Shown one piece after another: positions 9,202 to 16,897 of a DNA stretch of 64,000 bases (positions within the stretch are counted from its first letter, which is position 1; each line of letters opens with the position of its first letter). Origin of the DNA: Paraburkholderia sp. PGU19 (GTDB taxonomy: Bacteria; Pseudomonadota; Gammaproteobacteria; Burkholderiales; Burkholderiaceae); assembly GCF_013426915.1 (NCBI RefSeq), contig NZ_AP023179.1, positions 2,232,001-2,296,000 on the forward strand. The letters are read 5' to 3'. Below the pieces are notes generated by a model. It did no database searches. It saw only the letters and a program-made list of their open reading frames with translations, and had not been told where the DNA came from. The position numbers and the translations under genes were made by a program.

Positions 9202-9516
9202 CTAGACGGCAGTTGCCCTCTCTCCGGCGACCGCGCCGGCGAAAACATAGCTGCGCACACGGCGCGCGTCCCAGTCGAGAGAGCGCTCATCGCGCGCGAG
9301 CCGCGCAAATTCGGCGCGGCCGAGTTCGGTCAGCACCGCAATGTCCACAGGAGCATGGAAACCCGGCGCAGGAGCGACTGTCCGTTGACGAACGGTGTCC
9401 ATCATGCCAAGCGAACGGAGATATTGAAAAACGCCCGGGCGCTTGGCCCACGGCACCTGACGGTATTGCGCCCGTCGCAGCGCCTCGAGTACGACTTCGT
9501 TGGAATAAGCGGTCAT
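9202..9516 (-). CDS. Hypothetical protein, 104 residues
   Basis: An unrecognised small protein, predicted soluble and cytoplasmic, with no signal peptide or membrane segment. It starts MTAYSNEVVLEALRRAQYRQ, with an AAGAAGTG ribosome site six bases upstream of the ATG. It contains VFQYLRSLGMMDT and a later ELGRAEFARLARDERSLDWD. The alternating helical character could fit a small winged-helix fold, but this is only an impression. No long frame on the other strand looks better. Function unknown. Confidence 0.55.
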   Translation of the reverse strand: MTAYSNEVVLEALRRAQYRQVPWAKRPGVFQYLRSLGMMDTVRQRTVAPAPGFHAPVDIAVLTELGRAEFARLARDERSLDWDARRVRSYVFAGAVAGERATAV

Positions 9517-9766
9517 CTCACTTCTTTCTTAAAGTGCAGCCATGACTTATTTGTTCGCGACACAATGGCACGTCTGCTGACGTGCGCACGACGGAGGGCG
9601 AAGATTTCACGCCTTACCCGCCAATGCGGCCATTGGCCGCCGTTTATTTCGGCCCCCGTGTGAACGCCGTGCTAGCGTTCTGCTTCCAACTGGCGGCGAT
9701 GCGACCCATGAAGCCGCGATAGTCCGCTCGTGGAATGTCCGAATACCATACGTTACCCCAATAAAA

Positions 9767-10495
9767 TTGATTCTTTTAACTTTATTGCTGCTTTTTTTTG
9801 CAGCTTTTATGCTGCTGCGCAGCGCCCGCACGCTGATCGGCATGACGACCATCGTGGTCTTCTGGGCGCTCGGCGCGGGGTGGCTCGCCCAGCCCTTGCT
9901 CGATCTCGCCCAGCCCGGCGCGCCGCCCGGCGGACAGACGGTTGCTCCCGCAACGTACGCCGCCCGCACCGCCATCGTGATGCTCGGCACGGGCACCATT
10001 CAACGCGACGGCAAGCTCGTTCCGCCCACGGACGGGATCGCCCGCATCGTCAAGAGCGCCGATCTCTACGCGCGCTGCAAGCGGGTCAGTCCCGTTTGCC
10101 ACGTCATCGTCAGCGGCGGCAATCCGCAGCAGCACGAAGCGACGGAAGCCGACACCTACCTGCCCTACGTACTGCGCGAAGGGGTGCCGCGCGGCGACGT
10201 CATCCTGGAAAATACCAGCATGACGACGTACGAAAACGCCCGCAACGTCGCTGCCATTCTGCCCGACGGATATTACGGTTCGTTGATCCTCGTCACATCC
10301 GCCTTTCAGATGCCGCGGGCCTTGCTGGACTTCCACCGCTTCGGGATGAATCCGCTGCCTGTCGTGTCGAACACCCGTCGCGCAACGCGCGGCCTGCTGC
10401 CCCGCCGGGCAAACTTCTTCAACGCCGAGATCGCGCTGCATGAACTGATCGGCATCGCGCAGTTTCATGTCTACCGGCAGATCGGCTGGTTCTGA
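9767..10495 (+). CDS. YdcF/SanA-family (DUF218) membrane-anchored protein
   Basis: A 242-residue protein with two N-terminal hydrophobic segments (about residues 1-17 and 24-45) and a DUF218 domain from about residue 67. The family hallmarks are AIVMLGTGT, VIVSGGNPQQHEATEADTYL and ENTSMTTYENARNV. Related proteins (YdcF, SanA, ElyC) sit in the inner membrane and are tied to envelope or peptidoglycan metabolism. YdcF binds S-adenosylmethionine, but the reaction is unknown. The start is a TTG at 9767 without a clear ribosome site, because no in-frame ATG precedes the hydrophobic segment, so the start is uncertain. Confidence 0.85.
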   Translation: MILLTLLLLFFAAFMLLRSARTLIGMTTIVVFWALGAGWLAQPLLDLAQPGAPPGGQTVAPATYAARTAIVMLGTGTIQRDGKLVPPTDGIARIVKSADLYARCKRVSPVCHVIVSGGNPQQHEATEADTYLPYVLREGVPRGDVILENTSMTTYENARNVAAILPDGYYGSLILVTSAFQMPRALLDFHRFGMNPLPVVSNTRRATRGLLPRRANFFNAEIALHELIGIAQFHVYRQIGWF

Positions 10496-10678
10496 TCCTC
10501 GCCGCGCGCGTGGCAGCTTGCTTAGCTATCCGATGGATTCGAAGCGACCCGTCGACCACTGCGTGTCACGCACAAGTGGGAAAATCTGACTTGTCGCGAC
10601 ACGCGCGGCGAAGCGCATCACAATACGGTCAATGGGCGATGGCTTCTGTGAAGCGCCTTCGCGCCTGCAGCCCATAAA

Positions 10679-10714
10679 TGTAACAAGACGTAACTGTATG
10701 TGAATTATGTTACA
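10679..10714. promoter_or_regulatory. Candidate response-regulator box upstream of the small exported protein
   Basis: GTAAC is repeated with a 10-bp period at 10680-10684 and 10690-10694, and an inverted TGTTACA follows at 10708-10714. Direct pentamer repeats one helical turn apart are typical of OmpR/PhoB-type response-regulator sites. The site is about 100 bp upstream of the start at 10812, within an otherwise empty 316-base gap. Confidence 0.4.
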
Positions 10715-10811
10715 GAAGACACGCTGGACTGAACATTGCTGGCTAGAATGCACTGTCGTTCCAACGGACAGGCCATACTCGGGTCCACAACCACTCTCTA
10801 CGGAGGCAACG

Positions 10812-11045
10812 ATGAAGAAAGTGTCCCTGGCAATCCTGGTTTCCCTTTCGGCACTGACGGGCGCGGCTTACGCGCAACAGGATCAAGGCGTGCAGATGAG
10901 CACCGATCCGGCAAAGGCCGCCGACATCGAGCAGCGCGCGCAAGATCTACAGGCAAAGCAGCAGGCGATGGAAAACGCGCCGCCAGCTCAGATGAAGCAT
11001 CAGAAGGGCATGCATCACAAGAAGCCGGCCGCGCCGGCCCAGTAG
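10812..11045 (+). CDS. Small exported hypothetical protein, Gln/Lys/His-rich
   Basis: A 77-residue product that I do not recognise. MKKVSLAILVSLSALTGAAY followed by AQQ is a textbook signal peptide with cleavage after AYA. The mature part of about 55 residues is polar (EQRAQDLQAKQQAMENAP) and ends in a Met/His/Lys-rich stretch, MKHQKGMHHKKPAAPAQ. That stretch could bind metal or be unstructured. A GGAGG ribosome site lies six bases upstream of the ATG. It is a single-gene unit with its own terminator, predicted periplasmic. Confidence 0.75.
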   Translation: MKKVSLAILVSLSALTGAAYAQQDQGVQMSTDPAKAADIEQRAQDLQAKQQAMENAPPAQMKHQKGMHHKKPAAPAQ

Positions 11046-11122
11046 CACGCTCTGTTGCGCATCGGCCCGACGCGCACGGGAAACATGCAGGCGCGCTTCG
11101 CGGCCGAACCACTGCGCAATGC

Positions 11123-11161
11123 AAAAAAGCCGAAGCCGTTCAACACGGCCTCGGCTTTTTT
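11123..11161 (+). terminator. Intrinsic terminator
   Basis: AAAAAAGCCGAAGCCG pairs with CGGCCTCGGCTTTTTT around a TTCAACA loop with one mismatch. The T run serves the + strand and the A run could serve the minus strand. Confidence 0.88.
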
Positions 11162-11312
11162 ATTTGTGCTGGCGGGCGTCGATGACGGTCGGCGGGCAAA
11201 TCACGCGCCGATCGCATGTCGCGAAGCGCGCATCGACGTTATGCTAAAGTCGCGCACCTAAGAGTCAACCCACTTCACCCAACCCGCGTGCGCCCCTGGT
11301 GCGGAGGACAGA

Positions 11313-11570
11313 ATGAGCAACATCCAGCTGGACATCGAATGGACTGAAGCAGCATCCCGCAAGATCGAAAAACTCATGCCGCGTGGCAATCAGGATGCGT
11401 TCCTTGCGCTGCCGCCCGTCGAATGTCTGCCGATGGAAGGCGACGTGCTGTTTCTCGGACCGGCCGGCAAGCAGCAGCCGTTCATCGTCGCCGAGCGCCA
11501 GTATCATCATGAAGGCGACGCGGACTGGACGATCATCCTGATCCTGGACGTGCCGCAAGCGACGCATTGA
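11313..11570 (+). CDS. Conserved hypothetical protein, 85 residues
   Basis: A small soluble protein with no signal peptide, starting MSNIQLDIEWTEAASRKIEK and ending DADWTIILILDVPQATH. A GGAGGA ribosome site lies five bases upstream of the ATG. The alternating hydrophobic pattern at VLFLGPAGKQQPFIVAERQY suggests a small beta-rich fold, but I cannot name a family. It lies between two terminators, so it is transcribed alone. Confidence 0.7.
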   Translation: MSNIQLDIEWTEAASRKIEKLMPRGNQDAFLALPPVECLPMEGDVLFLGPAGKQQPFIVAERQYHHEGDADWTIILILDVPQATH

Positions 11571-11620
11571 ACGTATCGCGCGCCTGATTCCCCGATCGCG
11601 CTTCGTTGAGCTTCAATCCG

Positions 11621-11654
11621 GGCCCGACAGCCACGCTGCCGGGCCTTGCTGTTT
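11621..11654 (+). terminator. Terminator between convergent genes
   Basis: GGCCCGACAGC-CAC-GCTGCCGGGCC forms an 11-bp stem with one A-C mismatch and is followed by TTGCTGTTTT. It lies between the 85-residue gene and the convergent monooxygenase gene. Confidence 0.7.
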
Positions 11655-11683
11655 TCAGCCTCGCCCACTGCGCGTGCCAACTG

Positions 11684-11974
11684 TTACGCGATCTTCGACA
11701 CGATGCGCAGTTCCGCCGATTCGATCCATTGCGCGGACGCCTTCTTGTAGGCCTCGATATGCGCCGACTTCGCGTGCGCGGCGAGCGCTTCCTCACTTTC
11801 CCAACGCTCGAAGAACACGAAGCGGCGCGGCTCGCGCAAATCGCGATGCAGATCGTACTGCAACGCACCGCGCTCCTTGCGCGTCGGTCCGACAATGCCC
11901 TCGAGCGCCGCGCGCAACTGCTCTTCATGCCCCGGCTTCGCCACCGAGATCGCCACCACCGCGATTTCCGACAT
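11684..11974 (-). CDS. Antibiotic biosynthesis monooxygenase (ABM/YgiN-like) domain protein
   Basis: A 96-residue dimeric alpha/beta ferredoxin-like protein of the ABM family. Visible features are the opening strand IAVVAISVAKPGHEEQLRAA, the central YDLHRDLREPRRFVFFERW motif and AHAKSAHIEAYKK. Members act on quinones or in small-molecule oxidation without a cofactor, and the substrate here is unknown. The ATG at 11974 was chosen because the domain starts there and GGAG precedes it. The longer frame upstream does not resemble protein of this family. Confidence 0.85.
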   Translation of the reverse strand: MSEIAVVAISVAKPGHEEQLRAALEGIVGPTRKERGALQYDLHRDLREPRRFVFFERWESEEALAAHAKSAHIEAYKKASAQWIESAELRIVSKIA

Positions 11975-12289
11975 GCTGCACTCCAGTTTTTGAAAACCAG
12001 CAGCATAGCGCCGCTGCCACAAACGCGCCGGCAATCTTCGCCAACTTCGAGTCATAACTGCGCAGACACTTGTAGCCGTCTGTGATAACCCGAACATTCG
12101 AATCGCATACGAACTGCTAGACTGATTTCGACGAACTGAACTGGACAACTGAGCGGAGTCGCGCGTGAACGGCATCGATCCGATTGCCTTTGGGCCCGAC
12201 CTCCATTGCGCCGATGTTGCGCATGCCTGCCACCGGCATGTCGCTGCACACGGGCGAGCGCCGCACGCTGCATAGGACAATCTGCCGTC
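11975..12289. other. Divergent intergenic region, no gene seen
   Basis: These 315 bases between the ABM gene (leftward) and the EAL gene (rightward) contain no convincing frame or hairpin. Promoters for both genes are expected here. Confidence 0.4.
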
Positions 12290-13564
12290 ATGCCAAACGT
12301 CGACGATACGACGCTCACTGGCCTTCTGCAGCATATGGTGCAGGACGAGGCCGGATGGGCCGCGCCGTGGCGAACCATTACGTTGCGCAGCGTCTTCCAG
12401 CCGGTCGTCTCCGTGACGCATCAGCGCGTGGTCGGCTACGAAGCGCTGCTGCGCGCCTTCGATCCCGTCGGTCATCCGATCTCACCTGCCGTGCTGTTTT
12501 CGGGCACCCGCTCGACGGCCGATGCGCGCGCGCTCGACCGCCTCGCACGCTGCCTGCATGTGGCGAACTTCATGTCGCAAGGCATCGAAACGGGATGGCT
12601 GTTCCTGAACACGCGGCCGCAGGTATTCGAAACGGGTTGGCCGCAGCGCCCGTTCATCGATGAACTGTCGGAGCATTTCGGACTGCCGCAGGAACGCATC
12701 GTGATCGAAGTGCTCGAGCAGCCCGCCGACGACGAATCCGCCGTTGCCAGCATGCTCGCCGCATCGCAGCCGCGCGAATTCCTGATCGCCATCGACGACT
12801 TCGGCACCGGCTTTTCGAACTTCGATCGCGTGTGGCGCTTCCGTCCCGACATCGTGAAGCTCGACCGGTCGCTGGTGGCGCGCGCCGGCCGCCAGGACAA
12901 CGACAACTCGCTGATCGGCCATCTGATCAACATGCTGCATCAGTCGGGCACGCTGGTGCTCGCCGAAGGCGTCGAAACGGAAGACGAGCTGATGACGCTG
13001 ATGCAGGCCGACGTCGATTTCATCCAGGGCTACTGGTTCGGCCAGCCGAAAGCGTCGATCCAGGCGGCGACCGCGCGTGTGCCCGAACTGATCGAGCAGA
13101 TGTGGCAACGCTTCGAAAGCTACGAGCGCTCGCATTCGCGCTATCAGCGGCCGGGCTTCGAAGGATTCACGGAAGCCGTGCTCGCGGGCGCCGCGCTCTA
13201 CATGCAGACGGGCGACCTGGAAGAAGCCGCGAAGCCCGTCTTCCTGCTGCCCGACGCGCGCCGCGTGTTCGTGCTGAGCGATCGCGGCGAGCAACTGGCG
13301 CCGTCGATCACCGCAAGCGGCACGCCGTCTCCACCTGCGCGGCTCGCGCCGCTCTTTCCCGACACGCGCAACAACTGGTCGCGGCGCGCGTATTTCAAGC
13401 ATGCGCTCGCCGCGCCTGGACGCGTCGCGATGATGGGGCCGCACTGTTCGCTGATGGATGGCCAGGATTGCTACACGGCGGCTGTCACCGTCCAGCGCGA
13501 CGGCGCGACGCATGTGTTCTGCGTCGACTTCCTGCCCGAAGTGTGTAACGCGAGCCCTGTTTGA
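12290..13564 (+). CDS. EAL-domain c-di-GMP phosphodiesterase with C-terminal sensor-like domain
   Basis: A cytoplasmic protein of 424 residues with no membrane segment. The EAL domain (about residues 30-270) keeps the main catalytic motifs: GYEALLRA for EAL, EVLEQ, IAIDDFGTGFSNFD with both aspartates, IVKLDRSL with the lysine, and AEGVETEDE. It should therefore hydrolyse c-di-GMP. The C-terminal 150 residues (including RRAYFKHALAAPGRVAMMGP and CYTAAVTVQRDG) resemble the Cache/PAS-like C-terminal domain found after EAL in YkuI-type proteins. The ATG at 12290 has a weak AGGA site. The gene stands alone and is convergent with arfB. Confidence 0.88.
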   Translation: MPNVDDTTLTGLLQHMVQDEAGWAAPWRTITLRSVFQPVVSVTHQRVVGYEALLRAFDPVGHPISPAVLFSGTRSTADARALDRLARCLHVANFMSQGIETGWLFLNTRPQVFETGWPQRPFIDELSEHFGLPQERIVIEVLEQPADDESAVASMLAASQPREFLIAIDDFGTGFSNFDRVWRFRPDIVKLDRSLVARAGRQDNDNSLIGHLINMLHQSGTLVLAEGVETEDELMTLMQADVDFIQGYWFGQPKASIQAATARVPELIEQMWQRFESYERSHSRYQRPGFEGFTEAVLAGAALYMQTGDLEEAAKPVFLLPDARRVFVLSDRGEQLAPSITASGTPSPPARLAPLFPDTRNNWSRRAYFKHALAAPGRVAMMGPHCSLMDGQDCYTAAVTVQRDGATHVFCVDFLPEVCNASPV

Positions 13565-13606
13565 GGCAAAGCACGCTGCGTGGCGCTGTTGCTACGCTGC
13601 CGCGCC

Positions 13607-14014
13607 CTACTCGTGCGAGACGCGCTGCCGTCCCGATTTCACATCGCTGCGTTTCGCCTTGCCTTCGAGCCGGCGCTCCTTCGACGCACGCGTCGGCCGC
13701 GTCGCGACACGCGCCTTGCGGGTCACGCTGACGCTGTCGATCAGCGCGTCGAGCCGCGCCAGCGCCGCCACGCGGTTCATTTCCTGGGTTCGGTATTCCT
13801 GCGCCTTGATGATGACGATGCCGTCGCGTGTGATCCGATAGTCGCTCATCGCGAGCAAGCGCATCTTCAACACCTCGGGCAGCGACGAGGCGCGCACGTC
13901 GAAGCGCAGATGAATCGCGCTCGACACCTTGTTGACGTTCTGCCCGCCCGCGCCCTGCGCGCGCACGGCCGTCAGTTCGATTTCGTTCGGCGGGATCGGA
14001 TAGCGTGAAGTCAT
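13607..14014 (-). CDS. arfB: Peptidyl-tRNA hydrolase / alternative ribosome-rescue factor ArfB
   Basis: ArfB (YaeJ) enters stalled ribosomes lacking a stop codon and hydrolyses the peptidyl-tRNA. The 135-residue product has the release-factor-type GGQ motif in [19 protein letters not shown] and a basic C-terminal tail (residues 98-135: [20 protein letters not shown] and beyond) that in ArfB lies in the mRNA channel. The length matches E. coli ArfB (about 140). The start is the ATG at 14014; upstream sequence in the same frame is not ArfB-like. It is a stand-alone gene. Confidence 0.93.
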   Translation of the reverse strand: MTSRYPIPPNEIELTAVRAQGAGGQNVNKVSSAIHLRFDVRASSLPEVLKMRLLAMSDYRITRDGIVIIKAQEYRTQEMNRVAALARLDALIDSVSVTRKARVATRPTRASKERRLEGKAKRSDVKSGRQRVSHE

Positions 14015-14204
14015 GTCAAAGAGTCGTGCACGGAACGGGAAGTGTAACCGGCTATTTGCTAACGCATGAGCGGTATGCGAATTGCGTGCACACAGCGTGG
14101 CATTGGCGTTGCCTCCGGGTTGCTCACGCAGCGCGCCACGCATTTGCCGTCCATCGCCGATCTCGCCGATACTGACATTTTCAGCCCGAGGGCCAATTAT
14201 CGTG

Positions 14205-14864
14205 ATGAAGATGCGCCCCGCGCAGGTGCTCGAACTCGTCGTCAATCTCGTGTTGCCGTGGGTCGCGTACCGCCTCGCGCAGCCGTACTGGGGCGAGACG
14301 GGCGGGTTGATTGCGTCGGCCGTGCCGCCCGTCGCGTGGAGCATCGTCGAACTCGTGCGCTTCAGGCGCGCCGACGCGCTCAGCCTGACCGTGCTGCTCG
14401 GCATCGTGCTGTCGATCGGCGCGATGGCGCTGGGTGGCGACCCGCGCATGCTGCTGTTCCGGGAATCGCTGGCGTCGGGCGCGATTGGCGTCGCGTTCCT
14501 GCTGTCGCTGCTGGTGGGCCGGCCCGCCGTTTTCTACCTGACGCGCGCGTTCGTCGCCCGCGAGATGACCAACGGCGCCGCCCATATCGACATGCTGTGG
14601 CGCGAGCGCCCGGCGTTCGCCCGGGGAATCCGGGTGCTGACGGCTACGTGGGGCCTCGGCCTCACGGGCGAAACCGCGCTGCGCGGCTGGATGGCGTGGC
14701 ACTGGCCGATCGAGCGCGTGCTGGTGGTGTCGCCGTTCGTCGGTTATGGCATCTTCGGCGCAATGATGGTCTGGACGCTGTGGTACCGGCGCACGCTGCG
14801 CGACCTCGCGCAAAGCGAGGCGGAATCCGAAACGGAATCACCGCCCAGCACGGCCGCCAACTAA
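14205..14864 (+). CDS. VC0807-family integral membrane protein
   Basis: A 219-residue multispanning membrane protein with about six hydrophobic segments. The N-terminal region [20 protein letters not shown], with [20 protein letters not shown], and the later YLTRAFVAR resemble the uncharacterised VC0807 family, related to intracellular septation-type proteins. The last 20 residues are polar and Glu/Ser-rich. I placed the start at the ATG at 14205 because the membrane domain begins there. Function is unknown. Confidence 0.7.
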   Translation: MKMRPAQVLELVVNLVLPWVAYRLAQPYWGETGGLIASAVPPVAWSIVELVRFRRADALSLTVLLGIVLSIGAMALGGDPRMLLFRESLASGAIGVAFLLSLLVGRPAVFYLTRAFVAREMTNGAAHIDMLWRERPAFARGIRVLTATWGLGLTGETALRGWMAWHWPIERVLVVSPFVGYGIFGAMMVWTLWYRRTLRDLAQSEAESETESPPSTAAN

Positions 14865-14887
14865 TTCACGTCATCTCGCAGGTCCTG

Positions 14888-16897
14888 TCACACGTCATCC
14901 CGCATCGCCTCGACGATTCGCGCCGCAAGCCCGGAGTCGCGCTGCGTCGGCGTCGCGATCGCGCGCATCAGCACGGCCCGCGAGCCGACCACCTCGACCC
15001 GCTCGCGCGCCCGCGTGACGGCCGTATAGACGAGTTCGCGCGACAGCACCCGGCTGAACGTCGACGGCAGCATCAACACCGCGTGTTCGAACTCCGAGCC
15101 TTGCGACTTGTGGACCGTGAGCGCGAAGGCCGTGTCGTGCGGCGGCAACGCCGCGGGTGACACCGCACGCAGGCTACCGTCCGCGCTACGGAAGAACACG
15201 CGCAGCGCGCCGTCCGCGCCCGGCAGCGCGATGCCGATATCGCCATTGAACAGACCTAGCGCATAGTCGTTGCGCGTGACCATGATTGGCCGGCCCGCGA
15301 ACCATTGCGCGCCGACAGCCAGCGGCACGCGCGCAATGCGCCGCACCTGCGCGGCCATCGCCGTATTCATCTGCTCGACGCCGCGCGAGCCGAGTCGCGT
15401 CGCACACAGGATACGGAAGCGATTGAGCGCGTCGAACAGTGCCAACGCGCGCGAGGCCGCGCCCGCTGCGCCGTCGGAGAGCGCCGTCGCGAGCGCGTCC
15501 GCGTAGGGCGCAAACCCGGCCGCAAGCCGCTGGATCGTGCGTTCGGCAGGCGTGGCATCGGTGTCTTCGTGAAACGCCGCGGCGCAGGGTTTGACGGGAT
15601 CGATATGCAGCACGTCGAGCGCTTCCTGCGCGGCGCCGCGCCGGATCGCTAGCGACAACCGTCCGATCGCCGACTCCAGCCCGAAGCGATAGTTACGTTC
15701 GAGCCACACGACACAGTCGGCAAGCGGCGCAGGCTGCGCATCCTGCAATGAAGACGGCACGTCGGACGGCATGCCGAACAGGTCGTCGAAAAACGGCTGG
15801 GTGTCTTCCGACGGCGCATCGTCACGGCCCGTGGGCAACGCGTCACGCAAACGGCGTTCATCGATTCCCAGTGCCGTCGCGATCGAGCCGACGCCCTTCG
15901 CCGTGAACGCAGGTTGCGCGCTCAACTCGGCGAACACGGCGCCCGCTTCCACGGCCGCGAGTTGATCCTTGTCGCCGAGCATTACGAGATGCGTGTCAGG
16001 TGCGAGCGCATCGAACAGATGCGTCGCCATCGCGACGTCGATCATCGACGCCTCATCGATCACGATCACGTCATACGGCAGCGGGTTGTCCCGATGGTGC
16101 CGGAAGCGCCCATTCGGCCCGGTACCCAACAACCGGTGCAACGTGAACGACGTTTGCGGCAGACGCGCCGCGAGTTCCTGCGGCAACGAACTGGCGCGGG
16201 CGAGCAGCGCCTCCTGCATCCGCTGCGCGGCCTTGCCCGTCGGCGCGGCGAGCGCGATGCGCAAGTCCTCCCGCGCATCCAGCAGACAGGCGAGCACGCC
16301 AACCACCGTGGTCGTCTTGCCCGTGCCCGGACCGCCGCTGACGATCGTCAGCCGCCCGGACAGCGCCATCACGGCAGCCACGCGCTGCCAGTCGATCTGA
16401 TCGTCCTGAGGTTCACCGAAATAACGCAGCAGCCTGTCGCGCAAACCTTGCGATGACATGCCCGCCGACACGGCATCTTGATCCGCGCCTCGCGCATGTC
16501 CAACGAGCGACTGCGCAAGCCGTCTCTCATAGTCGTAGTAACGCGCGAGGTAAAGCCGCCCTTGCCCATCGACGACGAGCGGGCGCAACGCATGCGCCGG
16601 CTGCATGCCGTCGCTTGCGACTCCGCTCGCGAGCAATGCGTCGCGCACCAGCGCGACTTCGGCGTCATAGCGCTGCGCGAGTTCGTCGAGCGGCACACAC
16701 ACGTGTCCTTCCGATGTCGCGCGGCTCGCAGCAAACGCGCCGCGCGCGGCCCAGCGCACGGCGTCTGCGGATGCACCGCCGCGTTGCGCAAGCGCGCTCA
16801 CGCGCCGCGCGAAGCCTTCGGCAAGCGCCGTACTGAAATCCGCAGGTGTCGGGACATTGACCTCGACATCGGGCAATGGCTGATCGAACGTGCTCAT
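14888..16897 (-). CDS. recD: Exodeoxyribonuclease V alpha subunit RecD
   Basis: RecD is the 5'-3' helicase subunit of RecBCD, which processes double-strand breaks and degrades foreign linear DNA. The 669-residue product has Walker A IVSGGPGTGKTTTV near residue 190, Walker B VIVIDEASMIDV, a QLAAVEAGAVFAEL motif, and the C-terminal helicase motif FALTVHKSQGSEFEHAVL followed by ELVYTAVTRARERVEVVG. Its start overlaps the recB stop by four bases, so it is the last gene of a recC-recB-recD operon. About 100 residues near 290-390 contain a variable acidic insert. Confidence 0.95.
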   Translation of the reverse strand: MSTFDQPLPDVEVNVPTPADFSTALAEGFARRVSALAQRGGASADAVRWAARGAFAASRATSEGHVCVPLDELAQRYDAEVALVRDALLASGVASDGMQPAHALRPLVVDGQGRLYLARYYDYERRLAQSLVGHARGADQDAVSAGMSSQGLRDRLLRYFGEPQDDQIDWQRVAAVMALSGRLTIVSGGPGTGKTTTVVGVLACLLDAREDLRIALAAPTGKAAQRMQEALLARASSLPQELAARLPQTSFTLHRLLGTGPNGRFRHHRDNPLPYDVIVIDEASMIDVAMATHLFDALAPDTHLVMLGDKDQLAAVEAGAVFAELSAQPAFTAKGVGSIATALGIDERRLRDALPTGRDDAPSEDTQPFFDDLFGMPSDVPSSLQDAQPAPLADCVVWLERNYRFGLESAIGRLSLAIRRGAAQEALDVLHIDPVKPCAAAFHEDTDATPAERTIQRLAAGFAPYADALATALSDGAAGAASRALALFDALNRFRILCATRLGSRGVEQMNTAMAAQVRRIARVPLAVGAQWFAGRPIMVTRNDYALGLFNGDIGIALPGADGALRVFFRSADGSLRAVSPAALPPHDTAFALTVHKSQGSEFEHAVLMLPSTFSRVLSRELVYTAVTRARERVEVVGSRAVLMRAIATPTQRDSGLAARIVEAMRDDV

